Source: Lindgomyces ingoldianus (Eukaryota; Ascomycota; Dothideomycetes; Pleosporales; Lindgomycetaceae). From it: a DNA stretch of 64,000 nucleotides. Location: assembly GCF_010093535.1 (NCBI RefSeq), contig NW_022985171.1, positions 634,232 to 698,231 of the forward strand. The letters are read 5' to 3'. The notes below the pieces were generated by a model, which was given only the letters and a program-made list of their open reading frames with translations, was not told the origin of the DNA and did not search any database. Every line of letters begins with the position of its first letter. The stretch's first letter is position 1. Shown in pieces: positions 21,765 through 32,612 of the stretch. The translations under genes were made by a program, and so were the position numbers.

Positions 21765-24700
21765 ACCGCCCATCAAAGCGACATGACGTTGGATTCGGGT
21801 ATGACATGAGACTCAGGGACGGTAAAAGGAATGAGTATGACGATATGTTTCTTCTTACGGTAGGGTGTATGGCTCGGGCTTGGTTCTCGGCGTTTCTGGA
21901 TTCAATCTCTGTCTGTGTGTGGTTTTGTATCTTCTCGCCACTGTTTGGATTCTCGTCAGCATTGGAGATGGGAGGATGGGGATGGCGTTAGAGGCGCTTT
22001 GTTGGATCCTCTCCAAGGGTATCTGGTCCCTGGGATGGCTTGTGATTGGGTATTGTTATGTTGTTTGCTTTTTTGATTCACTATCAATTCCCGCTGCTAA
22101 ATACTGGATATTGCAGGGTTGAGCTGCTTGCCTGTTTTGGTTGGCGGTAATGGCCTGTGCGCTCACGTGAAGTGCACACTTGCTTCCAGCGCCTCGATTG
22201 GCTCTTTCCCCCATATTTCTACCAACTTCCCATGCTTTACACCTCTGCACAACTAGATTTCTTCATCTCTCTTTATATCCCCCTCAAAGTTTTTTCCTCT
22301 AAGCCTGTATCTTCTCTCCCTGGCCTTCTCCAGCTAGAGCTTGGAATGAATAGCGACGCTTGCGGTTGTTCCCAAGCGTCGACCGGTACTCCCGCCACTC
22401 ACAATCTTCGACCAATCTCTTTCACTTTACACCTCCCTACCTCGCCCTGTGTAATCACGAAGTTCTTTTTTTTACCAAGACACATTTCTTCCTAACCCTC
22501 CCACCGACGACCCTGGCGCAGAGCATCTGTGGCGGTACTTGTGATCTTGCTACACGATACGGTGCGACATAATCCCATGACCACCCAGGAGCCACATAAT
22601 TCCATAACCAACCCAGAAGTCATAGAACTGGAACGCGTCGCCCTAGCCCTCTTTTCTAGGCTTAGATACAAGCGATGATTCGCACCACCACCGATAGGGG
22701 CCGGTTCCTTTGCCTTCTCCGATCATTTAGTCTTCCCTGCCTCCTCTACCTTATCTACCTCACTCTCATTTCCTAAAAGAAATGTGATCTGATATTATAG
22801 TTTAATAATTGCTTTCCCCGAACGATTGACCATCTCTCTACCCAATATTACACATGCGCCAAGTCTACCCCCGCATGGTACAAATCAATTGAGCACGCTG
22901 CACAGTGATAGGCTGAAGCGGAAATATTTCTGTATCAGTGTGTTCCACCTTAGGTTGCGTTCGCGAAGCAAACGGCAAAACATTCTTGAGCAGCCTCTCA
23001 GCATCCCGCCATTTCTCTAGTGCGCAGAACTACGAATGATATCCGGAAATGTTCTATGCCGCTTTTCAACTCAAAGCCAAAACCCAGCATTTTCTGGCAG
23101 TCAATAAATCCATATTCGGAGACGAAACGTCTTGTAAGACAAACCTTTACTTGACCAGGCTGAGGTCGTGCCAAGGTGTTCACGGCCCCTGGCATCCCCA
23201 ACACTACTCGGCACTGGAGCCTGGTCTCTATCTAGATTCATTCAGCATCTATCTTGCTACCCTCAGCTAAATTCTACATCATCTTGTTTTTGAGTACCGA
23301 AGTCCATTACAATAGTATCTCCAATCCAGCACCAGATTATCAACGAGCCGATCTTCTTCTTGCCTAAATTCGCCCACGGAAGTCATGCCCAGTCGTTAAT
23401 ACCGCGTAAGCCAGTCGGCAATCATCGACATACCAAAAACAACAAATAACAAACTTCTTATCCTAAGCCCCAGCTGGCCATCTCTAACTAGATTTCCTCT
23501 AGGATAGCAAGTACTGTGCCTGCACGGAAGAGGCGCCTCAGTTTTCGCATCTGTTAGTAGGAGGCGATCGGGTGTTGCTTTGCTGTAGGCTCCTTTATCG
23601 CTCTTATTACTACTCTACGTGCCTACGAGTATGAGCTATTGCCTCGACGGCCTTATAGGCTCTCCATTAATACTATTGTCGCGGCATGTGCCATTATCAG
23701 CAATGGCCCTGCCAGCCTCGTTCTAGCTGAAAGAATAATCCATTTAACCATAGCTTTTCTACGAAAGCCTAGTAAACTATACAATATTTGATTTTCACTA
23801 CAATACCTCTCGCGGCCGGTAGGGTACAATCAAGCCTTGTTGCGGTAATAAAAGTCCAGCCATTTCTTCACTGGGAGCCCACGTCAAAGTGAAACCCTCT
23901 CGTAGTATATCCTATAATCCTACAACTCCCCCGGTAAATTGCTAACTGCAAGTTGCTCAATGCTGGGGGAAAGTACATACAATGAGGTCGGGAAGCACAC
24001 TAGCGCGATCCAAAGCACAATTCTCAGTGGCGGCCTCCGTGGTGCGATACGCAATGACCTATTCGCCTAACAAGCCTCAGTCGCAGTTCTCATATCCGAC
24101 TAGAAACTGTTCATTGCCCAAGTAATCTAATTCGGTAGCTTATTGTAGGGAGAGAAACGTCACTATCATTTAAAGCGGATATATGTCCCTGGTAATCGAA
24201 CTAACAACAGCTCAATATCCTTTGAATATGTAAATATTGCACTACTATACGAAAATTCCGTCGGTCTGGACCTAAACGAAAGCTGCTTTACACCAAGTTG
24301 ACCAGGGGCTGACCTTGTCTCGACCTACCAAAACCTAATGCAAGTCATACGGTGGGATGACCCGGAGAACTATAAGGTGTACCCATGTCTACAGTTCACC
24401 TGCGCCAAGAGCTTCACCACCAATGCCTCTGCTGGGAAGCTCCTAGAAGTCGTCAAGGATAGTTCAGGTCGAAAAGTGTTCGCATTATCTTCAAATCTAC
24501 CCGTGCGAAGATCCTTAATCCCAGCCGATATTTGCGGCTTAGATAAACCTAGATAACCAGCACCAAAAGCGCTTACTGAGAGCTTTAGGCTACTGGCTCA
24601 GCGATATAAGGCCTTGGTTGCCGTACCACGTTTTCGAAACGGAACATGGGAGATCCAAATTATTAGAAACCCGGTGGTGATGACATGAACGCGCCATGCT

Positions 24701-26748
24701 TGAAATCGCCAATCGATGAATCGGGCGAGATATGGCAAAATGCACTGATGAGGGTTACCTAGTAATAACGGATAAGTTAGTAAAGGCAGTTCTCGTTCGA
24801 TGCTTCTGCGATCTGTCTGACGTCGCTGTCGAAACCATACTGTTTTATATCTTTCTGAGCTCCTCATGAGGGAATCCGTCTTTGTCGGCGGCGGATATGA
24901 ATATCCGATGGTCAAGGGCCAGAGTCCTTTCTGGGTCTCTGGAATGCCGGATCCAGTAACGACACTTTAGAAGATATTCACAGTCTGATACGAAACATCA
25001 GCAATTCCCCAGCAACATCTATTCGCCGAAATGGGAAGCAGAATTTCAGCCCCCCCTGACTGAGGTAATTGCATACGCTGGCCGCAGAGAACTTACTTAC
25101 CTCCCATCAGTAGCATGCTACTACTACTTTTCTTTTGGAAAATTGTTCATGCTGGGGTTGATCAAGCCGCATTGAGGAGGAACTGGAAGGCTGATAGTGG
25201 TACCATCTGCTCCTGAATTTAAATCCTCGGCGATAACATTTCTATTTCATGGATTAAATGAGGAGACACGGAGAAATATAGACAAATGCGTACGAGCATC
25301 GAACCGGGAGAAGAGGTAGGAGAAGGTAACTGATGATATGAGGGCTAGACTTATGACTACGGATCAGGGGTTGAAGTTGGTTTCCACGGATGCTCGACTC
25401 AGAGATGAGCATTAAGACCTTTCACTTGGACCAAAGGCGAATCTATTTTCTAATCAGCGCAAGTATTTACATACCGCGCTCAAAGAAAATTAACTCTGTC
25501 AGATACATATGATGCCAGCATGATTAATTATAGACCCTACAGGGAGTACCACGCCCTTCAAACACCCAATCTTGCTCCATTGCCCCAGTGGAAGTCTCTA
25601 TTATTTGCTTCGAATCCACGCCGCGATGAAGTTTCTTTTGAGAGCTAGTCCGTATGACTTCAAACAAATTACGGCCTCTTGCGGCTTCTATCGAACCCAA
25701 CCGCCTCCTGCAAGACATGATACCTTCAAAAATGATCTTCACTTTTAGGAAAGGGGTATCAGCCTTGAAACTTTTCATGTAACGTCTAATTTAATATTGG
25801 TTCTACGAAGGTATGTACTAAATAACGGTGAAGGAAAGCCCTCCTTCAGCTTGACTCCGCCTCGACTCCGCCTCGATATGGGGATTGTCTAAACATGTAT
25901 CGGGAGCACCATCTAGCCGCAAACTCAATCAAACTCCAGCAATCCCTGGCACGCTGAGAACTCACGGTGAAACCCCGTCCTCTTGATTCTCAATACCTAG
26001 CTTACCGTTGGACAGTCGTCTTCGATCAGACATCTAACTACCTGCGTGCTAAACTATTGTAACACCCGGAGTCCGGCTATGGGAAGTTAGTAGTTAGAAT
26101 TCCGGAAACTCGGATTAGGCCAGAAGGCTGGAAAGCCCGTAGAGTATATGAAAAGACATTTTCTGATGATGGAATGCTTGGGCAGGTGCGATATGCGGAC
26201 GACCATGTAGCAAACGGGGTATCCGAGTCTGACCATAGCGGCCTGATGCTATATGAGGTTTTCCAGTAAGAAGGCATTATTTTGGAAGTACAGGTGTACA
26301 CTTTGATTGGAAAGAGAGAGGATAGATGTGGACACACTTCCAAACACCGCCGCAACGACGGATGGTCGTCAAATCACCGAACATGAGTCTCCGCCTGGGC
26401 GCTTCATAGGCAAGTTTCAGTCGTACATAGCCCCTCTACTATCTCGACTTTTTGCTACTCCGACTCCGTACCTCGCTCTGTCCAATTAGGAGACATGGAT
26501 GGCCCAGGCCCCCAACCTAAGGCAAACTCGTAGTATGAGGGTGAGATCCTACACGAATCCTTCAACCCGCAATAAAAATTCAATACGAAGAGGAGGCTAT
26601 GTAAAGTTCATAAGAACAAGCAAATACGTGGAGTAAGGTACGAGCCTCCAATATAAAAGCGGTCGTGGTCGGATTAGCTCCATTCTTTTATGCCGCGCTT
26701 TTCGAGAAACATCTACCTCTAGCTCTTGTTTATTACTATATCGTCACG
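21765..26748. other. About 5 kb with no convincing gene
   Basis: Only short open frames occur, without motifs or matched splice sites. A 72-residue frame at 24338-24556 may be a fragment of an unknown gene. The base composition drifts toward AT to the right, and stop codons are dense in all frames from about 23.3 to 26.6 kb, as expected for decayed sequence. Two tandem copies of a CTCCGCCTCGA unit lie near 25855. Confidence 0.5.
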
Positions 26749-27501
26749 ATGAAGTCCTGGAAAGCTAGTCTAGCCCTACCTTTGGGTTTTGCCCTATTCT
26801 TCAACATCACTACCGCGACACAGAGCACATATATCCAAGCCGTAAGTAGCCCTGTCTATCATCATTTGGGCTTTATCACGGATATTTACTTATGTGTGAA
26901 GTGTAATTACTGCCCGGCCCCAGGCGATTGCATTTCGAACGATTATCATTCTGTGGACAAAAACCCGGGTAATGGTCTCTGCCACGGACAGTACTGCAAC
27001 CCGGACTGGATCGCTGGAGGAAGCGACTTCAAATATATATCATATGGAACCAAATGCAGGTTCCACGTCACGAAAAGCGTAAGCAAACAGTATTCAAAAC
27101 GGGTGGTCTACGAGTCTAGCCTCCCCCCGACGAATCTAAGTAGCGCTAACGTATGACATTTGCAGTGGCCCGACGCAGAAAAAGGCGAAACTGTTGGCTA
27201 TGGGAGCTGCCCAGGTGTCAAAGGTATTCCAGGAATAAAGCAAGTCGAAGATCACGCAGGTTTTTGTTTGTCACTTATCCCCTTTTCGATCAGCTGTGAA
27301 GATCGAGTGGTAAGTCGAGCTTTTGCGAATACGATAGGGAACAGCACAGGCTAATATTTAGGATAGAAGTTAGAGTGGGATGGATGCCTTTCTTGTGGCA
27401 ATGAGCCCACCTGGTGCGACCAGAGCAGCGAATGCGGCTCTGGTTGTTGCGACAAGAATAGCAATATGTGCTCAACACCGGAGAATTCGAATTGCGCGTA
27501 G
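26749..27501 (+). CDS. Small secreted cysteine-rich protein (effector candidate)
   Basis: Four exons, 26749-26841, 26902-27078, 27166-27309 and 27367-27501, give 182 residues. Introns 1 and 2 have GTAAGT/GTAAGC donors; intron 1 is 60 bp and reads open if retained. The acceptor of intron 3 (GATAG at 27366) was chosen because it alone restores a cysteine-dense frame. A signal peptide ends near TTATQ. I count 17 cysteines in the mature part, including a CC pair and a C-terminal knottin-like block (SECGSGCC). No known family is recognised. Small size, secretion, cysteine richness and a place at the border of a transposon-rich AT block are the usual marks of a fungal effector, but function is unknown. 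Confidence 0.7.
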
Positions 27502-28530
27502 TATTTCCCCTCTTCTCTATTTTGAAATTTTTGAAAAATGTTGTAAGACGCACTGTTAAGGCAGTGGCGCTTAAAGGATTTGTTTTTGTCAAGCGCGAAG
27601 AGTGGGACTTGAACATAGGCATAGGGAGATATAGAGTAGTAAGTGGAAATCTAAACCAGCTCACTCATGAATATTAAGTCCTATCATTTGAGCTTCTGTA
27701 GACTCCGATGAAGTTGTGGTGATTGTCATTCAAATGCCTGAAGCTGCAGCGCATCACAGCACAGCACCGTACGCCGCATTGCCAAAGTAGTGAATGTGTT
27801 GTGTTTTTTGATATTAATAATCTAACGCACGACGACCATCTAAACTAATGTAATACATATGGTCTAATGCATACAGCCTAGTATAGGTGTAACGTTTTAG
27901 GTTTCTAGAGAATAAAATAATTAGTTATATATTAGTATTAACATGACCTATTACTAAGCTAGACAAAATCTCTTAGCGCAACTAACACTATAAACAAAAA
28001 CACAATTTTATTTACAACTAACTACTAAAAAACCTATGTATAACACGTGTATATTAAATTCTAATGCATCTTCTTTATTCTTTTTATATGTATAAGTGTT
28101 GTGCTTAGTCTTTCTATAGTTCCTACAACGCTGTTAACTTAGTAGAGCTAGTTTAGCATAATTAATACAACAAGGCTTCTTAAATAATTAAGACACTGCC
28201 TACACTTTAGCAGCTATATATAATGCTTTTATGCTATGCTTTATTATTTTACTTTACTAAATCTACTTTTTCTTTTTACACCTTTTATACTTACTTAGCT
28301 TTACTACTTACTTTTTATGCTTTTTATGCTTAGCTTTTATAATTCTATAACGTTATTTTATATTATTAGCTTAGGTTTTTTTAATAAGCTATAAGAAACT
28401 TTTAAAAGCTAAAGTTAGTTCTTATGTAAAAAAATTATATAATAAAATTATATAGTAAGCTTTAATTATAATTTAAATTTATATAAATTACTTAAAGTTT
28501 TTAATTACAATAGTGTTTCTAGTAAAAGTG
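27502..28530. other. AT-rich region, no gene seen
   Basis: About 1 kb that becomes strongly AT-rich from about 27.8 kb, with very frequent TA dinucleotides and stop codons, consistent with heavy RIP. No recognisable transposon protein could be read. Confidence 0.6.
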
Positions 28531-28535
28531 ATAGT

Positions 28536-28823
28536 TGTAACGATTCTCATGAATCGCTCCATCTCGGGTCGCCGGAACTTCCGGAAGGCTTCCGTATCGG
28601 CCCCGACCCCAACCTGGCCCCAACCCCTGCTGTTACCCCTATTCCCTCATGTATTTAGTCGCACCTCGCCCCTGTAGCTAGCTCAGTAGTTTTCTAATAT
28701 CCTATGTATAAGGCCTATAGGTGTCATTGGTATTCCTAGGTCTCTAAGTCCCCACGCACTCCCATATGCCTCTAAGTGGATTTATACCGCATTTAGACCT
28801 ATTGTCTTGCCTGCGCTGTTACA
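28536..28823 (+). repeat. Left LTR of the TRIM-like element
   Basis: 288-bp LTR with TG...CA ends, aligned without length change to the right copy. It shows more T/A at the variable transition sites in its second half. Confidence 0.93.
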
Positions 28824-29310
28824 TTATATTAGAAAACTTGCTTTTGCTAGTAACAGCCTTATTACAATATTGCATTAATTGTCTGTTTAACTACGTCTAA
28901 GCCTAAGACGCGTCTAATTTAGTTTAGGTTGCAATCCTTTACACTGTTACATTAAATTACTTAGTTTATAGACTAGATCCTATTAACCTCTAGTTAACTA
29001 AAGCCTTTAAGTTTAGAACTTCCTATCCCCTGCAATTAGGATTGCCTTTAGGAAAGTTGCATAAAGGCGCTAAGGTAGAAACTTAGAGACTACTAATAAC
29101 TTATTAGAATTAGAGGCAACTGCTAATGTCTAACTAACTACCCTCTAACTCTAGAGTTAAAGCACGCTCTAGGCGAGGCAAGCCCTTAGAGTTAATAAAC
29201 AATCTATGTTAACAGCTAAACCTGCTTTAGCAGGACCTAAAGCTAGCCCCACCTAATTCAGACTTGAGCCACAGCAACATGTCCCGATAGACCTTAATTA
29301 ACCACTAAAT

Positions 29311-29440
29311 CACCCCTAATAATGCCTTAAATCATCCCTGCTACGTTAATAGCAGGGGACCTTTTAGGCACCCCTGATAATGCCTTAAATCATCCCCACT
29401 ACCTTAATAGCAAGAGACCCTTAAGGCACCCCTAACAACG
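29311..29440. repeat. 58-bp tandem repeat inside the TRIM-like element
   Basis: Units start at 29311, 29369 and 29427 with CACCCCTAATAATGCC-like openings. There are two full copies and a partial third, and they diverge by a few transitions. Confidence 0.8.
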
Positions 29441-29740
29441 CCTAATTGTCACCGCACTAAACGCACGTCTAAGATTAATAACCGCACAGATAGCAAGGAA
29501 CAATTAGCAAGCCTTAATTATTAACAGGCTGCGCATCTATACAGAGCACTATTGGAGCAGGCACGCACGCATGGCGTTTGGTTTGGAGGACACCGCTGGC
29601 AGTGCGGAGGAATAAATTAGAGCAAGGACACCTAGCTAAATCAGACCAGTTTCAGTTCAAAGAGGCAGAGGACATAACAGCAATACTTTGTACTATAATT
29701 GCTACTAATAGGGACTATTAGTCTACAGAGGGGGGGGTAG

Positions 29741-30028
29741 TGTAACAATTCTCATAAATCGCTCCATCTCAGGTCGCCGGAACTTCCGGAAGGCTTCCGT
29801 ATCAGCCCCGACCCCGACCTGGCCCCGACCCCTGCTGTTACCCCTATTCCCTCATGTATTTAGTCGCACCTCGCCCCCGTAGCTAGCTCAGTAGTTTTCT
29901 GATATCCTACGTACAAGGCCTATAGGTGTCATTGGTATTCCCAGGTCTCTGAGTCCCCACGCACTCCCATATGCCTCTGAGTGGATTCATACCGCATTCG
30001 GACCCATTGTCTTGCCTGCGCCGTTACA
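29741..30028 (+). repeat. Right LTR of the TRIM-like element
   Basis: 288-bp LTR, partner of 28536-28823, preceded by the polypurine tract and followed by the ATAGT target duplication. Confidence 0.93.
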
Positions 30029-30051
30029 ATAGTAGTAAAGTATATAGCTAA

Positions 30052-30292
30052 TGTAAGGCCGCTGGTTCTTACAAAGGTGAGAATGCACTGTAAGGCCGGA
30101 AGCGAGCAGTACTGGATCAGGATTGCTTGATCGTTTGTTCCTAGTTCTAGTCTCTTTGTTTAGTCCTGTCTATTTAATGCTCTTCCGCTGCCTCCTTAGC
30201 TAGGCAGCGATTCGTCTCTCTCTTACATACGAATATACGCTTTATCACTCTACTATTAACTCCTACTGCATGTTACTATTGCTAGCCTTACA
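30052..30292. repeat. Solo LTR, TGTAAGG...CCTTACA family
   Basis: 241 bp bounded by TGTAAGGCCG and GCCTTACA, flanked on both sides by GCTAA (30047-30051 and 30293-30297). It shares its ends and an internal GGCAGCGATTCGTCTCTCT stretch with the LTR at 41363-41563. It sits only 18 bp beyond the TRIM-like element's target duplication. No internal retroelement sequence remains. Confidence 0.85.
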
Positions 30293-30297
30293 GCTAA

Positions 30298-30893
30298 TGT
30301 TAAAATAATTAAAAACTAGTCTAATATCCCCACTGCGTACCGAGAACCACTCTGTAACAAGAAAAGTTATAGGTACTTAGACTTTAGAGTAATAAAACCA
30401 TTTACCCCTCCTAGATGTTTATACTGCATCGCTTGGATTACTTGCAGAGGATCGTCTCCTACCGCCCACCACTTAATTCTGAAAAATTACCACATCGTTG
30501 TTGCCTTCGCGCTACATTTGCGGAGTGCCTTAATTTGCGATAGAGCAGTACTCCTCAATCACAGATCCACCACTACGCCCATACGACCCGATACAACCCA
30601 TGATATGGTAGTATCTGATCTTCCAGCCGTACTAACTCGCCTATAGGTCATCTTTAGTCCTGTGGCGGCGACACGAGAATGGTTCATGCAATGTTGCCAC
30701 CCCAGTCGATACTTGCCAGGGGAGCGATCTAAGTGGGGTTAATCTCAAACGCGTTTGCAAGTCTCACGTAATGAATTAATTGTAATCTAAGCCACACTAA
30801 ACATTGGGCTAAGGTGTGGCTGAAAATTTCTTAGAATAGATAGACAATGGGCATATGACACTGTCGTCCGAAGTCCTCCCGCGCATTTCAAGC
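30298..30893. other. Intergenic, no gene seen
   Basis: About 600 bp of mixed composition between a solo LTR and the RNase H relic. No readable coding remnant was found. Confidence 0.45.
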
Positions 30894-31555
30894 CTACATC
30901 CTAGCCTCATTCCTAGCTTTATCACTGAGGACTGCAGCCGCTTTCGCAAGACGATTGGCTAGTTTGTTATGCTCCCTTGGAATGTGCCAGAGCCCAATCT
31001 ACGTTGTTTTAGTTTCGTATGCAGTCAACATGCGCTTGGATACTAACCTTCACGTTCTCCGCCTCGTGCTTTGTTATTACGCCATCGAGGGCGACGAACA
31101 GATCCAAATTTGCTGATTTAGAACCTTTAGTCGTGCGCCAATCATTCCTCTACAAGCTCAGTTAGAAGTGGTTTTAGAAGCCCTCGTTAGAAAAGTTGAG
31201 ACATACCTTCCATGTTGATAGCCATTCGGTTATCCCTTTGACGACATACTCGGAGTTAGTGGCGATAATCCAAGCTTCAGCTTCGCTCTTAGAACCCTTA
31301 TTATAAGCTTCAGCAAAGAACTCTAGACCTGGCTTTGCTGCACAGAGCTCCGCTCGCTGGTTTAATCGCAGCGGAAAGTTGTCCACTATGTCCATAATTG
31401 GTTTTAACAATTAGCTGCTATTATTATTGCTGTACGCCACACTAACTCCTGCTTTAGCTGCAGGTCTTCCGTTATTCGTACACGCACCACCAGTGAATAT
31501 GATGTGGTAATAGTAGCAGGGTTTAGCGGGCCGACGGCTTCGAGGAAGATCTAGG
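30894..31555 (-). pseudogene. RNase H1-like relic without catalytic residues
   Basis: Reading the minus strand, three blocks of a fungal RNase H domain can be followed across apparent introns. The first is FTGGACTNNGR near 31497-31465, where family members have TDGA. The second is the 31397-31205 block with NQRAELCAA and IIATNSEYVVKG, where TDSEY is expected. The last is GLWHIPREHNKLANRLAKAA near 31005-30940, where LADxLA is usual. Thus three of the four acidic DEDD residues are replaced (Asp to Gly, Asn and Asn) while the Glu in RAEL remains. An in-frame TAA also lies just upstream of the second block. Two changes are G-to-A, as RIP gives. It could be a relic of a cellular RNase H copy or a retroelement-borne one. 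Confidence 0.75.
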
Positions 31556-32041
31556 AGTTGATTGTTACATGCGCAGCAATGTAAGAGAAAGGCATTGCAC
31601 TAAGGACATTCTTAGAGGAGTTCTGGTACAGATCGATCTGTAAGTGCAGGGCAGAGGATGAGCTTTCTATCAAGGATGAGATCTTCCCCACCATCTATTA
31701 TGGTAGGCATGCTCAGTACGAAATAAAGTTATGGTCCAGATGTTGAGCTATGGGTTAGAGCGGGGCTTTACCTGAGTTAGCGCCAGCACTCAAGAAGGCC
31801 GGCATTACTCTGGCTAATCCCTTGGTCTTTATGCGGTCGCCGCTTGGCTGTCGGTGTTAACCGTCCTCAGTCTTACGCTCCTCTTTTCTCGTGATCCCCT
31901 TCGAGCTAAGTGACTTCACACTGATTCGCATGAGTTTTGTCCCAAGTTTCCCCCTCCGCGTCGTGTTGATGCCCCGCTTTGGAGCTGAATTATAACACCG
32001 TGGTGTTCTTCACCATCGAATAAGCAGCTAGCGAACAGAGC
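31556..32041. other. Intergenic, no gene seen
   Basis: Under 500 bp, less AT-rich than the flanking repeats. It probably contains the promoter of the zinc-finger gene. No motif was identified. Confidence 0.45.
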
Positions 32042-32479
32042 ATGACTCCTTCAATCTCCAGTCCCTCTATTCCCTCTGAAAGCGATGATGAGGTTGATTA
32101 TGCTGATACCGATCTCCCTCTCGGAAACGTATGGGCTTATCCATGTAAGCTGCCTTCATGCCCTGATTACGGCAAATCCTGGCTCCTCCGAAGCAACTTC
32201 CTCTTTCATCTGAAGGAAGAAGATGCACACAGGACAGCAGCAATGACACCAGCTGCACGTCGTATAATCGAGAAAGAGTGGCGTTACACGACCGATCCTG
32301 ATCTACCACGCCGCGCGGCCCCTGAGTTCTGTTCTCGAGAGGATCCAGACGAGCACGTACAGGAATACGGGTTCAGGTATGACACTGGTAGGGTGGTAAG
32401 AGGTTATGGCACGATGAAGCAAATGGAAATGCATAAGGAGTTACGACGCCAAGAAACGCAGCAAAGAAAGACAGCATAG
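32042..32479 (+). CDS. Small C2H2-type zinc-finger protein
   Basis: A single exon encodes 145 residues. After an acidic Ser/Pro-rich N-terminus, one finger-like unit (residues about 35-63: C-x4-C, a GKSWLLRSNFLFHL helix, then EDAH) resembles a C2H2 finger. The C-terminus is charged and helical (MEMHKELRRQETQQRK). No nuclear targeting signal is certain. Small single-finger proteins like this are common and unstudied in fungal accessory regions; a nucleic-acid-binding role is inference. It converges on the PD-(D/E)XK-like gene, with only 133 bp between the stops, and the pair is walled in by transposon remains yet remains intact. Confidence 0.6.
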   Translation: MTPSISSPSIPSESDDEVDYADTDLPLGNVWAYPCKLPSCPDYGKSWLLRSNFLFHLKEEDAHRTAAMTPAARRIIEKEWRYTTDPDLPRRAAPEFCSREDPDEHVQEYGFRYDTGRVVRGYGTMKQMEMHKELRRQETQQRKTA

Positions 32480-32612
32480 CTGCGTCCTCGCTGTTGCGCT
32501 GCTGCCATGAGAAAGCAATTGGCGCAGTAAAGAGCACGACATACTGTAACGCGAGAAGAGGATCGGGAAGGCATCTGCTCGATGGCAATTCACTGGCAAT
32601 GTACTTAGTTGA

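Larger units (their letters stand above)
28536..30028. mobile_element. Complete miniature (TRIM-like) LTR retrotransposon
   Basis: Two direct repeats of exactly 288 bp (28536-28823 and 29741-30028) begin TGTAAC and end GTTACA. They flank a 917-bp internal region with no open frame. The 5-bp sequence ATAGT at 28531-28535 recurs at 30029-30033 as a target-site duplication. A G-rich polypurine tract (AGAGGGGGGGGTAG) directly precedes the right LTR, which suggests plus orientation. The element is far too short for gag-pol and is therefore non-autonomous. The LTRs differ mainly by C/T and G/A transitions, as RIP would produce. A solo LTR of the same 288-bp length lies at 43490. Confidence 0.93.

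Noticed and set aside
24338..24556. 72-residue open frame
   Set aside because: Coding-like composition but no recognisable family or start context; kept only as a possible gene fragment in the intergenic note.
26085..26130. Similarity to part of a 5S rRNA (AGTTAGTAGTTAG)
   Set aside because: Only a short stretch resembles 5S; the rest of the gene and its termination signal are missing.
29311..29440. CRISPR-like array
   Set aside because: Contiguous 58-bp tandem units with no spacers, inside a eukaryotic retroelement.
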